From assembly GCA_947095585.1 (NCBI GenBank), contig OX352763.1:49556481-49620480 (forward strand): a DNA stretch of 64,000 bases, read 5' to 3'. The notes under the pieces are model-generated. The model was not told where the DNA came from. It did no database searches and worked only from the letters and a program-made list of their open reading frames with translations. This DNA is from Nephrocerus scutellatus (lineage: Eukaryota > Arthropoda > Insecta > Diptera > Pipunculidae). A program made the translations under genes and the position numbers. Of this stretch, positions 31,893-44,300 are shown in pieces (position 1 is the first letter of the stretch; the number at the start of each line of letters is the position of its first letter).

Positions 31893-34800
31893 TTAATTTC
31901 CCTTATGACGGAATTATTGGGAATGATTTTTTATCTAAATTTAAATGCGTAGTGGATTTCAAGAACGAAACACTAGAAATTCCATTCAAACAAAGCCAAA
32001 CGGAGGAAAACAAACCATTCCGTTCGGCATACGAAAAAATTTTTAAAAACTTTGAGTCGCCATGCGAACTTCGATCCACCGATAGTGATCCACCTATAGT
32101 GAATTTTAACTGTAAACAATTTGATAAAAACTTAGTCGAGCGTAAAACCAAGCAAAAAGACTTATAGACAATAGATCATAAGCAAAAAGACTTAGAAAAA
32201 AACTAAGCAATTTTTAAAATCAACAACAACCTTGGTAGACAGTAAATCTAAGAAATATGAACAAATCAAATCACTGAATGAAGAAAAATTAATAGGAGAG
32301 ACTATTACAAAGAAAGATAAGATACAAGTTCAAAAAGGTTTAATCCAACAAAGTGAGGTAATTGATGTTTCTAAAAGTAAGTATAGCGGATCTGGGGAAG
32401 TAGCTCTTCCAAAACCAGAACGTATTTTTGATGGAGCAGAACAGAACATCATGAGAACCAAACAAAAATTTGTTGACCAGATTAACATACTCTATTTTCT
32501 AAAGTCGCTTTTAATTGTGCAAATGACGTCGTCATTCGGAAGAAACAGGTTTCACCTGGGGTCTTTTTGGCCTCTTCCATCGCCCAGTCAAGTGACAACT
32601 TTGCAAAACTTTTACTCCTGAATATTAATGAATACCCAGTGCAGCTAAATGCACACGATCTGAGTTTAGTTATCCCATAACTTAGACGAATTTAATTTTC
32701 TTTCAACAGATCCGGAAAACGATCCGGTATACAAACGGATAGAAAAGCTGGAAAAACTAGTGGACATAAACCACTGTAATAAAGAAGAAAGATCTTCTAT
32801 AATCCAGATATGTCGCGAGTTTAATGATTTGTTTTACTAACATGGAGACAAGCTCACTTGTACTAATGCAGCCACACATAAGATAATCACTGAAGTAGGT
32901 AAACCTCCTATATATGTTAGACCATATAGACTGCCAGAAACAAGTAGAGCTGAAATTAACAAACAGGTAGACGAAATGCTCGAAAATGATATTATCCGAC
33001 CAAGTTACAGTCCTTGGAATTCACCTCTATTACTTGTTCCTAAAAAACCTGATGCTCAAGGTAACAAAAAATGGCGAGTAGTTGTAGACTACAGGCGTCT
33101 AAACGATGCAACTGTTGGGGATGCATTTCCGCTTCCCAATATAACAGACATATTGGACCAACTAGGTAAATCCAAATATTTCAGCACGTTAAATCTTGCA
33201 AATGGCTTTCATCAAATTTTAGTTCAAGAAGAAGATCGGGAAAAGACAGCGTTCAGCACTCCCACTGGTCATTGTGAGTATAACCGAATGCCTATGGGTA
33301 TGAAAAACACTCCAGCCACTTTCCAAAGAACGATGAATAATGTTTTAATGGGTCTAATTGGAATAGAATGTTTTATTTTTGTTGATGACATTGTAGTTTA
33401 TGGACCTACTTTGGACGAACATAACCGAAAATTGCGAAATGTTCTAACAAGGCTACGGTTCAACAAACTAAAACTGCAGCCAGACAAATGCCATTTTATT
33501 AAGCGAGATCTTATGTACCTGGGACATATTATCAATGATGAAGGAATCAAGCCAAACCCAGGCGGTAAAAACATATCCTAGGCCAAAGAAAGCCAAAGAT
33601 ATTAAGGCATTTTTGGGAATTGTAGGATATTACAGGAGATTTATTCCTCAGTTTGCCCTGATAGCTAAACCGCTAAATAACTTGTTGAAAAATTTCTTAT
33701 CACTACCGATGCAAGTGATTTTGCAATAGGAGCCGTGTTATCCCAAGGCAAAATAGGCCAAGACAAGCCTATATATTACGTCAGACGTACTTTAAATGTT
33801 GCTGAGACAAAATATACCACTACCGAAAAGGAATTATTAGCAATAATATTTGCAGTCAAGCAGTTCCGTCCTTACGTTTATGGTAGAAAATTTACAATTC
33901 TCACGGATCACAGGCCGCTTCAATGGCTGTTAAACCTTAAAGATCCTACATCAAGATTGGCTCGATGGCGTATTTCATTAGAGGAATATGAATATGAAAT
34001 CATATACAAGCCAGACAAATGTAATGCCAATGCCGATGCAATCAGTCGCATCCCTGGAGACACACACAATGGTAAAGTTTTAGTCACTACTAGGAGCAAA
34101 GCTAAACAGCAAAACCTAGATGAAATAGTAGTAGTAGGAAGCGAAATTGAGCCTCTACCAACTGAATGTACTGTAATCAAAACTTGTAAGCCCATAACGC
34201 TAGCCGAAAACCATTCTCCAATACAGATCTTTTTTCTACCTCATGGAACACGACAAGAGGAAACTTTATTTAGGAATATTTCGGGATATACTCGCCCCGC
34301 TCCTAACGAGTTAAAAATATTTCCTAGCGTAACAGGATCATCAACATACATTATCATCTCTTTGCCAGTACATCTTACAGAAAAGGCAACTGTAGAAAAT
34401 CACATTTTACAGATCCGAAATTTTTGTCAAAAAGAAAAAGTTAAAAGTATCGATATATCCATTCCTCAGGAACCATTTTTTAATTTTTTAAAAGCCACTA
34501 TAACACAGGCATTTTCATACACAAAACTGGATATTTATCTGTATTCGGACAACCGAATCACTCTCACCGATCCACAAGAGATCGAAATTTTTTTGCATGA
34601 CTTTCATAATTCACCTTTCAGAGGTCACCAAGGAACCTCTAGAACAGTTAAACGTCTCCGAACAAGATATTATTGGCCTACTTTGGTCAAAGACACAAAG
34701 GAATTCATTCGAAAATGCGAATCCTGCCAAAGAAACAAGCTAAGGCAAAATCCACGAATTCCGATGAAAGTCACGACAACTAGCACAAGTCCATTTGAGC

Positions 34801-35598
34801 GTGTAGCTTTGGACATTGTCGGGCCACTTCCAACTAGCTATGAGGATAATAAATACATACTTACATTTCAGGACGATTTGACAAAGTTCACTGAAGCTAT
34901 GCCTCTTCCAAACGCTGAAGCTTCAACTGTGGCGCGTTGTTTCATAGAAAAAATAATATGTCGTTTTGGACCACACGATGCGGTATTAACTGACCAAGGT
35001 ACTAATTTCTTGAGTAACCTTTTTAAGGATGTTTGTAAGCTTTTGAAAATCAAAAAGATATTGACAACTCCATACCATCCGCAAACGAACGGAGCTTTAG
35101 ACCGTTGTCACCGAACGCTAGCTGAATAGCTTATCTTAGGCACTATGTCAACAAAGACCAACTTTCATGGTACACTTGGTTACCATACGCAATGTTCGTA
35201 TATAACACGACACCTCATAGCAGTACAAAATTTAGTCCATTCCTTTTTTTAAACTCATTTATGGATTTCCTGCACGGATACCCAATTCCATAAACAGAAA
35301 TCCTCAAGTTTCTTACAATTATAATAACTATGCTACCGAGCTAAAAGCCCGTTTACAACATGGTTATCAGATAAAACAGAAGTCAAAAACCTACTATGAC
35401 AGGGGATCGAAAGATAAAAAATTTAATGTAGGTGATAAAGTCTTTACAAAAAACCACACAAGAAAAAATAAGCTCTCTGCATTCTGGGAAGGTCCGCATG
35501 AGGAAACCAACATAATATCAGATGAGAACCCAGAAGTTAAAGTGGGAAACCAGTTAAAATTACTCCATAACAACAACTTAAAGATTTTGTCAGAATAG
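31893..35598 (+). pseudogene. pol (unit D): protease remnant, RT, RNase H, full-length integrase region
   Basis: The protease lacks its Asp motif but keeps YDGIIGNDFL-type sequence and a downstream QVSPGVFLASSIAQSS linker absent from B. RT has FVDDIV at 33378, but motif A reads LNLANGF: Asn (33192-33194) in place of the catalytic Asp. The shared NPGGKNIS frameshift follows, then a private 106-bp deletion between GAAAAA repeats (near 33690). RNase H and integrase share one frame from 33735. Integrase has the HHCC finger, Asp (34812), Asp (34992) and, 35 residues on, Asp instead of Glu (35100-35102, ALDRCH). A stop at LAE* follows. The C-terminal part resumes in another frame (YGFPARIPNSIN to NLKILSE, stop 35596-35598). 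Confidence 0.88.
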
Positions 35599-35649
35599 TT
35601 CAAATTTTTTTTTTTATCCCTTCTTATAAGATCCTAGAATAAAAACAAT

Positions 35650-35677
35650 AGGTTTTTTCTTTTTACTTTCATGTCAG
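35650..35677 (+). promoter_or_regulatory. Splice-acceptor-like tract before the FHA ORF
   Basis: TTTTTTCTTTTTACTTTCAT then GTCAG, ending one base before the ATG at 35679. It mirrors the acceptor before env in pyrimidine content, CAG end and distance to ATGGA. It could place the FHA ORF on its own spliced RNA from the leader donor. Confidence 0.5.
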
Positions 35678-35678
35678 A

Positions 35679-36002
35679 ATGGAGTCAATAGACTATCTGC
35701 CCAACTCGTACTGGCTACTGTACAATATAGTGTCGAACCGCGAAATTCCTTTACGGAAGGGTTTCTCAAAGATCGGTAACGGCTATCCGAATCGAATATC
35801 CGTTCCCACTGAACTCGTTTCGATTACACACGCTATCATGGAAATAGATGCCTGTGAGGAAAATATTACGGTTAAGGATTGTGAGAGCTCCAGTGGTACT
35901 TACGTCAACGGAGTGCAACTTAGGCCTGGGGAAACCGCCACATTGAAAACCGGAGACATCCTTAGTCTGGGAATTCAAGTGGAGGACTTCAGCCTGAGTT
36001 AA
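35679..36002 (+). CDS. FHA-domain protein, 107 aa, between pol and env of unit D
   Basis: A forkhead-associated (phosphothreonine-binding) domain fills almost the whole ORF. Visible blocks are LRKGFSKIGNG (residues ~26-35), VSITHAIMEID (47-57), VKDCESSSGTYVNG (65-78) and LKTGDILSLG (89-98). Relative to the consensus, Arg after IG is Asn34, the Arg of SR.H is Ile49 (Ser48 and His51 kept), and NGT is SGT. Phosphopeptide binding may therefore be altered. The start is chosen because of the acceptor-like tract just upstream and the following WLL.IV strand. No retrotransposon is expected to carry this domain. The N-terminal placement recalls DNA-damage mediators of the MDC1/Mu2/NBS1 type, but I cannot name the donor. 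After the stop, another frame (KPRIRRKTTT) may continue the host sequence to about 36030. The ORF is undamaged among decayed neighbours. Confidence 0.8.
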   Translation: MESIDYLPNSYWLLYNIVSNREIPLRKGFSKIGNGYPNRISVPTELVSITHAIMEIDACEENITVKDCESSSGTYVNGVQLRPGETATLKTGDILSLGIQVEDFSLS

Positions 36003-36168
36003 AGCCCCGCATACGTCGTAAGACGACGACGAGCTTATCCTGGAATAGGAGTCCTACAGGAATGGTTTTGGCATCTACCAAACACTTACGTAATACTTTT
36101 CTATGGATTCCAGCCTACGACAGTTTGACACGAGCCATAGCACAAATTTTAGAAAAAAAATAATAATA

Positions 36169-36201
<33 letters not shown>

Positions 36202-36337
36202 TGTAAATGTATCTGAATAAGTTTTTGAATAAAATTTAATCTTCAAACCACTGTTTCTTTCACTTCTCCTCTGCCATCTTACTCTTTGAAAAAAAAAAGG
36301 TTTTTTGTAAAGAACTTTGTTCTCTTTCTCCCCACGC
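36003..36337 (+). other. FHA-env gap with TA microsatellite (unit D)
   Basis: A short basic stretch, then from about 36031 the sequence common to all units (GVLQEWFWHLPNTYVILF in one frame), a (TA)n tract near 36168-36202, AATAAA and the env acceptor. In units A-C a deletion has removed everything from the integrase C-terminus to 36031, including the FHA position. Confidence 0.6.
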
Positions 36338-36342
36338 AGAAA

Positions 36343-36923
36343 ATGGAAAGCGTAACAATTTGGTGTTTTATGTTCACCATTGCGCTGGGACAACTCAATT
36401 TCACGCCAGTAAAACAAGATTCTGGGATATATTTCGAGGAATTAGACAGAGTAAATTTATTTTCAAATGAATGGAAAATTATAACGTACTACGATTTAGA
36501 AGGTCTATTAACCACAACTAAGCTTATAAGCCAATACATTTCTGAAATATCCAAATTGTGCAACGGACTAAATAACGACACGCAAATATCACATTTGTGC
36601 AAAGGTACGGTGGTAGAGCTTAATCACGTAATTGAGGACATTCTACAAAAATGCAGCCTCCTAAGCTTGGAAGTAAACTCGAAACCAAGGGCAAAGAGAG
36701 CACTATTAAATGCAGTAGGAATGATCAGCAAATCACTTTTCACTAGCAATACCAAACTTCCAATCCCAATACTACACAAATATATAATACCTCTTTATAA
36801 AATCAGTACAGTAACGTCTTAATCCAATCTAAAAGAATAATATACGAACATAAATTACCAATACCTTTCAAAGAAATCTACCAGCTTTATAAATTTTTAC
36901 CCTTCCCCACTAAAATTCAAAAT
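36343..36923 (+). pseudogene. env N-terminal region (unit D)
   Basis: Nearly the same as unit A: signal-like start, RAKR site, ALLNAVGMI, then the same jump from SLF to SNTKLP and a stop at 36820-36822. It leaves env for satellite at the same base as unit A. The two right ends are therefore copies of one junction. Confidence 0.85.
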
Positions 36924-38389
36924 TATTTGGCTTGGTTCCAAAAATACCAGACCCTATTGGCCAGATCCCAGAATTTCCATAGGAATAAATCTTATAGTCG
37001 CACATTAGTCCTACATTCCGAGTATAGAATAGTTAGATAATAGAATTTCATTAGGAACAAATCTTATAGTCGCACATTAGTCCTACATTCCGAGTATAGA
37101 ATAGATAGATAATAGAATTTCATTAGGAACAAATCTTATAGTCGCACATTAGTCCTACATTCCGAGTTTCATACGAATTCCTTGAGAAATGGCTTGGTTC
37201 CAAAAAATCAAGACCCTATGGCCAGATCCCAGATGTTCCATAGGAAACAATCTTATAGTCGCTATTCGCATATTAGTCCTACATTCCGAGTTTCATACTA
37301 ACCCTTGAGAAATGGATTGATTCCAAAAATTCCAGACCCTATGGTCAGATCACAGAATTTCCATAGGAACAAATCTTATAGTCGCATATTTGTCCTACAT
37401 ACTGAGTTTCATACGAATCCTTTGAGAAATGGCTTGGCTCCAAAAATTCCAGACCCTATTGGCCAGATCCCAGAATTTCCATAGGAACAAATCTTATAGT
37501 CGCATATTAGTCCTACATTCCGAGTTTCATACGAATCCCTTGAGAAATGGCTTGGTTCCCAAAATTCCAGACCCTATTGGCCAGATCCCAGAATTTCCAT
37601 AGGAACAAATCTTATAGTCGCATATTAGTCCTACATTCCGAGTTTCATACTAACCCTTGAGAAATTGATTGATTCCAAAAATTCCAGACCCTATGGTCAG
37701 ATCACATAATTTCCATAGGAACAAATCTTATAGTCGCATATTTGTCCTACATACTGAGTTTCATACGAATCCTTTGAGAAATGGCTTGGCTCCAAAAATT
37801 CCAGACCCTATTGGCCAGATCCCAGAATTTCCATAGGAACAAATCTTATAGTCGCATATTAGTCCTACATTCCGAGTTTCATACTAACCCTTGAGAAATG
37901 GATTGATTCCAAAAATTCCAGACCCTATGGTCAGATCACAGAATTTCCATAGGAACAAATCTTATAGTCGCATATTTGTCCTACATACTGAGTTTCATAC
38001 GAATCCTTTGAGAAATGGCTTGGCTCCAAAAATTCCAGACCCTATTGGCCAGATCCCAGAATTTCCATAGGAACAAATCTTATAGTCGCATATTCGTCCT
38101 ACATTCCGAGTTTCATACGAATCCCCTGAGAAATGGCTTGATTCCCAAAATTCCAGACCCTATTGGCCAGATCCCAGAATTTCCATAGGAACAAATCTTA
38201 TAGTCGCATATTAGTCCTACATTCCGAGTTTCATACGAATCCCTTGTGAAATGGCTTGGTTCCAAAAATTCCAGACCCTATTGGCCATATCCCAGAATTT
38301 CCATAGGAACAAATCTTATAGTCGCATATTTGTTCTACATTCTGAGTTTCATACGAATCCCTTAACAAATTGCTTGGTTCCAAAAATTC

Positions 38390-41300
38390 CAGAGCCTAAT
38401 GACCAGATCCCAGATTTTCCATAGGAACAAATCTTATAGTCGCATATTAGTCCTTGGTTTGGTTTGGCTTGGTTCCAAAAATTCCAGACCCTTTTGGCCA
38501 GATGTCAGAATTTCCCTAGGAAGAAATCTTATAGTCGCACATTAGTCCTACATTCCGAGTTTCATACGAATACCTTGAGAAATGGCTTGGTTCCAAAAAT
38601 TCCAGACCCTTTTGGCCAGATCCCAGGGCTTCCATAGGAACAAATCTTATAGTCGCATATTAGTCCTACATTCCGAGTTTCATACGAATCCCTTAAGAAA
38701 TGGCTTGGTTCCAAAAATTCCAGACCCTTTTGGCCAGATGTCAGAATTTTCCTAGGAAGAAATCTTATAGTCGCATATTAGTCCTACATTCCGAGTTTCA
38801 TACGAATCCCTTGAGAAATGGCTTGGTTCCAAAAATTCCAGACCCTATTGGCCAGATCCCAGAATTTCCATAGGAATAAATCTTATAGTCGCACATTAGT
38901 CCTACATTCCGAGTATAGAATAGATAGATAACAGAATTTCCATAGGAACAAATCTTATAGTCGCACATTGGTCCTACATTCCGAGTTTCATACGAATTCC
39001 TTGAGAAATGGCTTGGTTCCAAAAAATCCAGACCCTATGGCCAGATCACAGAATTTCCATAGGAACAAATCTTATAGTCGCATATTAGTCCTACATACTG
39101 AGTTTCATACGAATCCCTTGAGAAATGGCTTGGCTCCAAAAATTCCAGACCCTATTGGCCAGATCCCAGAATTTCCATAGGAACAAATCTTATAGTCGCA
39201 TATTCGTCCTACATTCCGGGTTTTCATACGAATCCCCTGAGAAATGGCTTGGTTCCCAAAATTCCAGACCCTATTGGCCAGATCCCAGAATTTCCATAGG
39301 AACAAATCTTATAGTCGCATATTCGTCCTACATTCCGTGTTTCATACGAATCCCTTGAGAAATGTCTTGGTTCCCAAAATTCCAGACCCTATTGGCCAGA
39401 TCCCAGAATTTCCATAGGAACAAATGTTATAGTCGCATATTAGTCCTACATTCTGAGTTTCATACGAAGCCCTTGACAAATGTCTTGGTTCCCAAAATTC
39501 CAGACCCTATTGGCCAGATCCTAGAATTTCCATAGGAACAAATCTTATAGTCGCATATTAGTCCTACATACGAGTTTCGTACGAATCCCTTGAGAAATGG
39601 CTTGGTTTCCAAAATTCCAGACCCTATTGGCTAGATCCCAGAACTTCCATAGGAACAAATCTTATAGTCGCATATTAGTCCTACATTCCAAGATGCATAC
39701 GAATCCCTTGAGAAATGGCTTGGTTCCCAAAATTCCAGACCCTATTGGCCAGATCCCAGAATTTCCATAGGCACAAATGTTATAGTCGCATATTAGTCCT
39801 ACATTCTGAGTTTCATACGAATCTTTTGAGAAATGACTTGTCTCCAAAAATTCCAGACCCAGATCCCAGAATTTCCATAGGAACAAATCTTATAGTCGCA
39901 TATTAGTCCTACATTCCGAGTTTCATACGAAACCCTTGAGAAATGGCTTGGTTCCCAAAATTCCAGACCCTATTGGCTAGATCCCAGAATTTCCATAGGA
40001 ACAAATCTTATAGTCGCATTTTAGTTCTACATTCCGAGTTTCATACGAATCCCTTGAGAAATGGCTTGGTTCCCAAAATTCCAGACCCTATTGGCCATAT
40101 CCCAGAATTTCCATAGGAACAAATCTTATAGTCGCATATTTGTTCTACATTCTGAGTTTCATACGAATCCCTTAACAAATTGCTTGGTTCCAAAAATTCC
40201 AGAGCCTAATGGCCAGATCCCAGATTTTCCATAGGAACAAATCTTATAGTCGCATATTAGTCCTTGGTTTGGTTTGGCTTGGTTCCAAAAATTCCAGACC
40301 CTTTTGGCCAGATGTCAGAATTTCCCTAGGAAGAAATCTTATAGTCGCACATTAGTCCTACATTCCGAGTTTCATACGAATACCTTGAGAAATGGCTTGG
40401 TTCCAAAAATTCCAGACCCTTTTGGCCAGATCCCAGAGCTTCCATAGGAACAAATCTTATAGTCGCATATTAGTCCTACATTCCGAGTTTCATACGAATC
40501 CCTTAAGAAATGGCTTGGTTCCAAAAATTCCAGACCCTTTTGGCCAGATGTCAGAATTTTCCTAGGAAGAAATCTTATAGTCGCATATTAGTCCTACATT
40601 CCGAGTTTCATACGAATCCCTTGAGAAATGGCTTGGTTCCAAAAATTCCAGACCCTATTGGCCAGATCCCAGAATTTCCATAGGAATAAATCGTATAGTC
40701 GCACATTAGTCCTACATTCCGAGTATAGAATAGATAGATAACAGAATTTCCATAGGAACAAATCTTATAGTCGCACATTGGTCCTACATTCCGAGTTTCA
40801 TACGAATTCCTTGAGAAATGGCTTGGTTCCAAAAAATCCAGACCCTATGGCCAGATCACAGAATTTCCATAGGAACAAATCTTATAGTCGCATATTAGTC
40901 CTACATACTGAGTTTCATACGAATCCCTTGAGAAATGGCTTGGCTCCAAAAATTCCAGACCCTATTGGCCAGATCACAGATGTTCCATAGGAAACAATCT
41001 TATAGTCGCTATTCGCATATTAGTCCTACATTCCGAGTTTCATACTAACCCTTGATAAATGGATTGATTCCAAAAATTCCAGACCCTATGGCCAGATCAC
41101 AGAATTTCCATAGGAACAAATCTTATAGTCGCATATTAGTCCTACATACTGAGTTTCATACGAATCCCTTGAGAAATGGCTTGGCTCCAAAAATTCCAGA
41201 CCCTATTGGCCAGATCCCAGAATTTCCATAGGAACAAATCTTATAGTCTCATATTAGTCCTACATACTGAGTTTCATACGAATCCCTTGAGAAATGGCTT

Positions 41301-44300
41301 GGCTCCAAAAATTCCAGACCCTATTGGCCAGATCCCAGAATTTCCATAGGAACAAAACTTATAGTCGCATATTCGTCCTACATTCCGAGTTTCATACGAA
41401 TCCCCTGAGAAATGGCTTGGTTCCCAAAATTCCAGACCCTATTGGCCAGATCCCAGAATTTCCATAGGAACAAATCTTATAGTCGCATATTCGTCCTACA
41501 TTCCGAGTTTCATACGAATCCCTTGAGAAATGTCTTGGTTCCCAAAATTCCAGACCCTCGTACGAATCCCTTGAGAAATGGCTTGGTTTCCAAAATTCCA
41601 GACCCTATTGGCCAGATCCCAGAATTTCCATAGGAACAAATCTTATAGTCGCATATTAATCCTACATTCCGAGTTTCATACTAACCCTTGAGAAATGGAT
41701 TGATTCCAAAAATTCCAGACCCTATGGCCAGATCACAGAATTTCCATAGGAACAAATCTTATAGTCGCATATTAGTCCTACATACTGAGTTTCATACGAA
41801 TCCCTTGAGAAATGGCTTGGCTCCAAAAATTCCAGACCCTATTGGCCAGATCCCAGAATTTCCATAGGAACAAATCTTATAGTCGCATATTTGTCCTACA
41901 TTCCGAGTTTCATACGAATCCCCTGAGAAATGGCTTGGTTCCCAAAATTCCAGACCCTATTGGCCAGATCCCAGAATTTCCATAGGAACAAATCTTATAG
42001 TCGCATATTCGTCCTACATTCCGAGTTTCATACGAATCCCTTGAGAAATGTCTTGGTTCCCAAAATTCCAGACCCTATTGGCCAGATCCCAGAATTTCCA
42101 TAGGAACAAATGTTATAGTCGCATATTAGTCCTACATTCTGAGTTTCATACGAAGCCCTTGAGAAATGGCTTGGCTCCAAAAATTCCAGACCCTATTGGC
42201 CAAATCCCAGAATTTCCATAGGAACAAATCTTATAGTCGCATATTCGTCCTACATACTGAGTTTCATACGAATCCCTTGAGAAATGGCTTGGCTCCAAAA
42301 ATTCCAGACCCTATTGGCCAGATCCCAGAATTTCCATAGGAACAAATCTTATAGTCGCATATTCGTCCTACATTCCGAGTTTCATACGAATCCCCTGAGA
42401 AATGGCTTGGTTCCCAAAATTCCAGACCCTATTGGCCAGATCCCAGAATTTCCATAGGAACAAATCTTATAGTCGCATATTCGTCCTACATTCCGAGTTT
42501 CATACGAATCCCTTGAGAAATGTCTTGGTTCCCAAAATTCCAGACCCTCGTACGAATCCCTTGAGAAATGGCTTGGTTTCCAAAATTCCAGACCGTATTG
42601 GCTAGATCCCAGAATTTCCATAGGAACAAATCTTATAGTCGCATATTAATCCTACATTCCGAGTTTCATACGAATCTCTTGAGAAATGGCTTGGTTCCCA
42701 AAATTCCACACCCTATTGGCCAGATGCCAGAATTTCCATAGGAATAAATCTTATAGTCGCATATTCGTCCTACATTCCGAGTTTCATACTAACCCTTGAG
42801 AAATGGATTGATTCCAAAAATTCCAGACCCTATGGCCAGATCACAGAATTTCCATAGGAACAAATCTTATAGTCGCATATTAGTCCTACATACTGAGTTT
42901 CATACGAATCCCTTGAGAAATGGCTTGGCTCCAAAAATTCCAGACCCTATTGGCCAGATCCCAGAATTTCCATAGGAACAAATCTTATAGTCGCATATTC
43001 GTCCTACATTCCGAGTTTCATACGAATCCCCTGAGAAATGGCTTGGTTCCCAAAATTCCAGACCCTATTGGCCAGATCCCAGAATTTCCATAGGAACAAA
43101 TATTATAGTCGCATATTCGTCCTACATTCCGAGTTTCATACGAATCCCCTGAGAAATGGCTTGGTTCCCAAAATTCCAGAGCCTAATGACCAGATCCCAG
43201 ATTTTCCATAGGAACAAATCTTATAGTCGCATATTAGTCCTTGGTTTGGTTTGGCTTGGTTCCAAAAATTCCAGACCCTTTTGGCCAGATGTCAGAATTT
43301 CCCTAGGAAGAAATCTTATAGTCGCACATTAGTCCTACATTCCGAGTTTCATACGAATACCTTGAGAAATGGCTTGGTTCCAAAAATTCCAGACCCTTTT
43401 GGCCAGATCCCAGGGCTTCCATAGGAACAAATCTTATAGTCGCATATTAGTCCTACATTCCGAGTTTCATACGAATCCCTTAAGAAATGGCTTGGTTCCA
43501 AAAATTCCAGACCCTTTTGGCCAGATGTCAGAATTTTCCTAGGAAGAAATCTTATAGTCGCATATTAGTCCTACATTCCGAGTTTCATACGAATCCCTTG
43601 AGAAATGGCTTGGTTCCAAAAATTCCAGACCCTATTGGCCAGATCCCAGAATTTCCATAGGAATAAATCTTATAGTCGCACATTAGTCCTACATTCCGAG
43701 TATAGAATAGATAGATAACAGAATTTCCATAGGAACAAATCTTATAGTCGCACATTGGTCCTACATTCCGAGTTTCATACGAATTCCTTGAGAAATGGCT
43801 TGGTTCCAAAAAATCCAGACCCTATGGCCAGATCACAGAATTTCCATAGGAACAAATCTTATAGTCGCATATTAGTCCTACATACTGAGTTTCATACGAA
43901 TCCCTTGAGAAATGGCTTGGCTCCAAAAATTCCAGACCCTATTGGCCAGATCCCAGAATTTCCATAGGAACAAATCTTATAGTCGCATATTCGTCCTACA
44001 TTCCGAGTTTCATACGAATCCCCTGAGAAATGGCTTGGTTCCCAAAATTCCAGACCCTATTGGCCAGATCCCAGAATTTCCATAGGAACAAATCTTATAG
44101 TCGCATATTCGTCCTACATTCCGAGTTTCATACGAATCCCTTGAGAAATGTCTTGGTTCCCAAAATTCCAGACCCTATTGGCCAGATCCCAGAATTTCCA
44201 TAGGAACAAATGTTATAGTCGCATATTAGTCCTACATTCTGAGTTTCATACGAAGCCCTTGACAAATGTCTTGGTTCCCAAAATTCCAGACCCTATTGGC

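Larger units (their letters stand above)
30645..36923 (+). mobile_element. Errantivirus-like LTR retrotransposon, unit D, carrying an FHA ORF
   Basis: Starts in the last codons of the Gln-rich ORF, with no LTR or leader, and ends inside env at the same ATTCAAAAT word as unit A, followed by satellite. It is the only unit with the protease-RT linker, the integrase core and the integrase C-terminal region. It is also the only one with the FHA-domain ORF between pol and env. Confidence 0.9.

Noticed and set aside
32391..32720. Extra ~330-bp segment in unit D as a foreign insert, suggested by its TTTCTTTCAACAG end
   Set aside because: One frame reads QVSPGVFLASSIAQSS and LLLNINEYPVQLNAHDL, which fits a native protease-RT linker. 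It is better explained as lost from unit B between GATC repeats.
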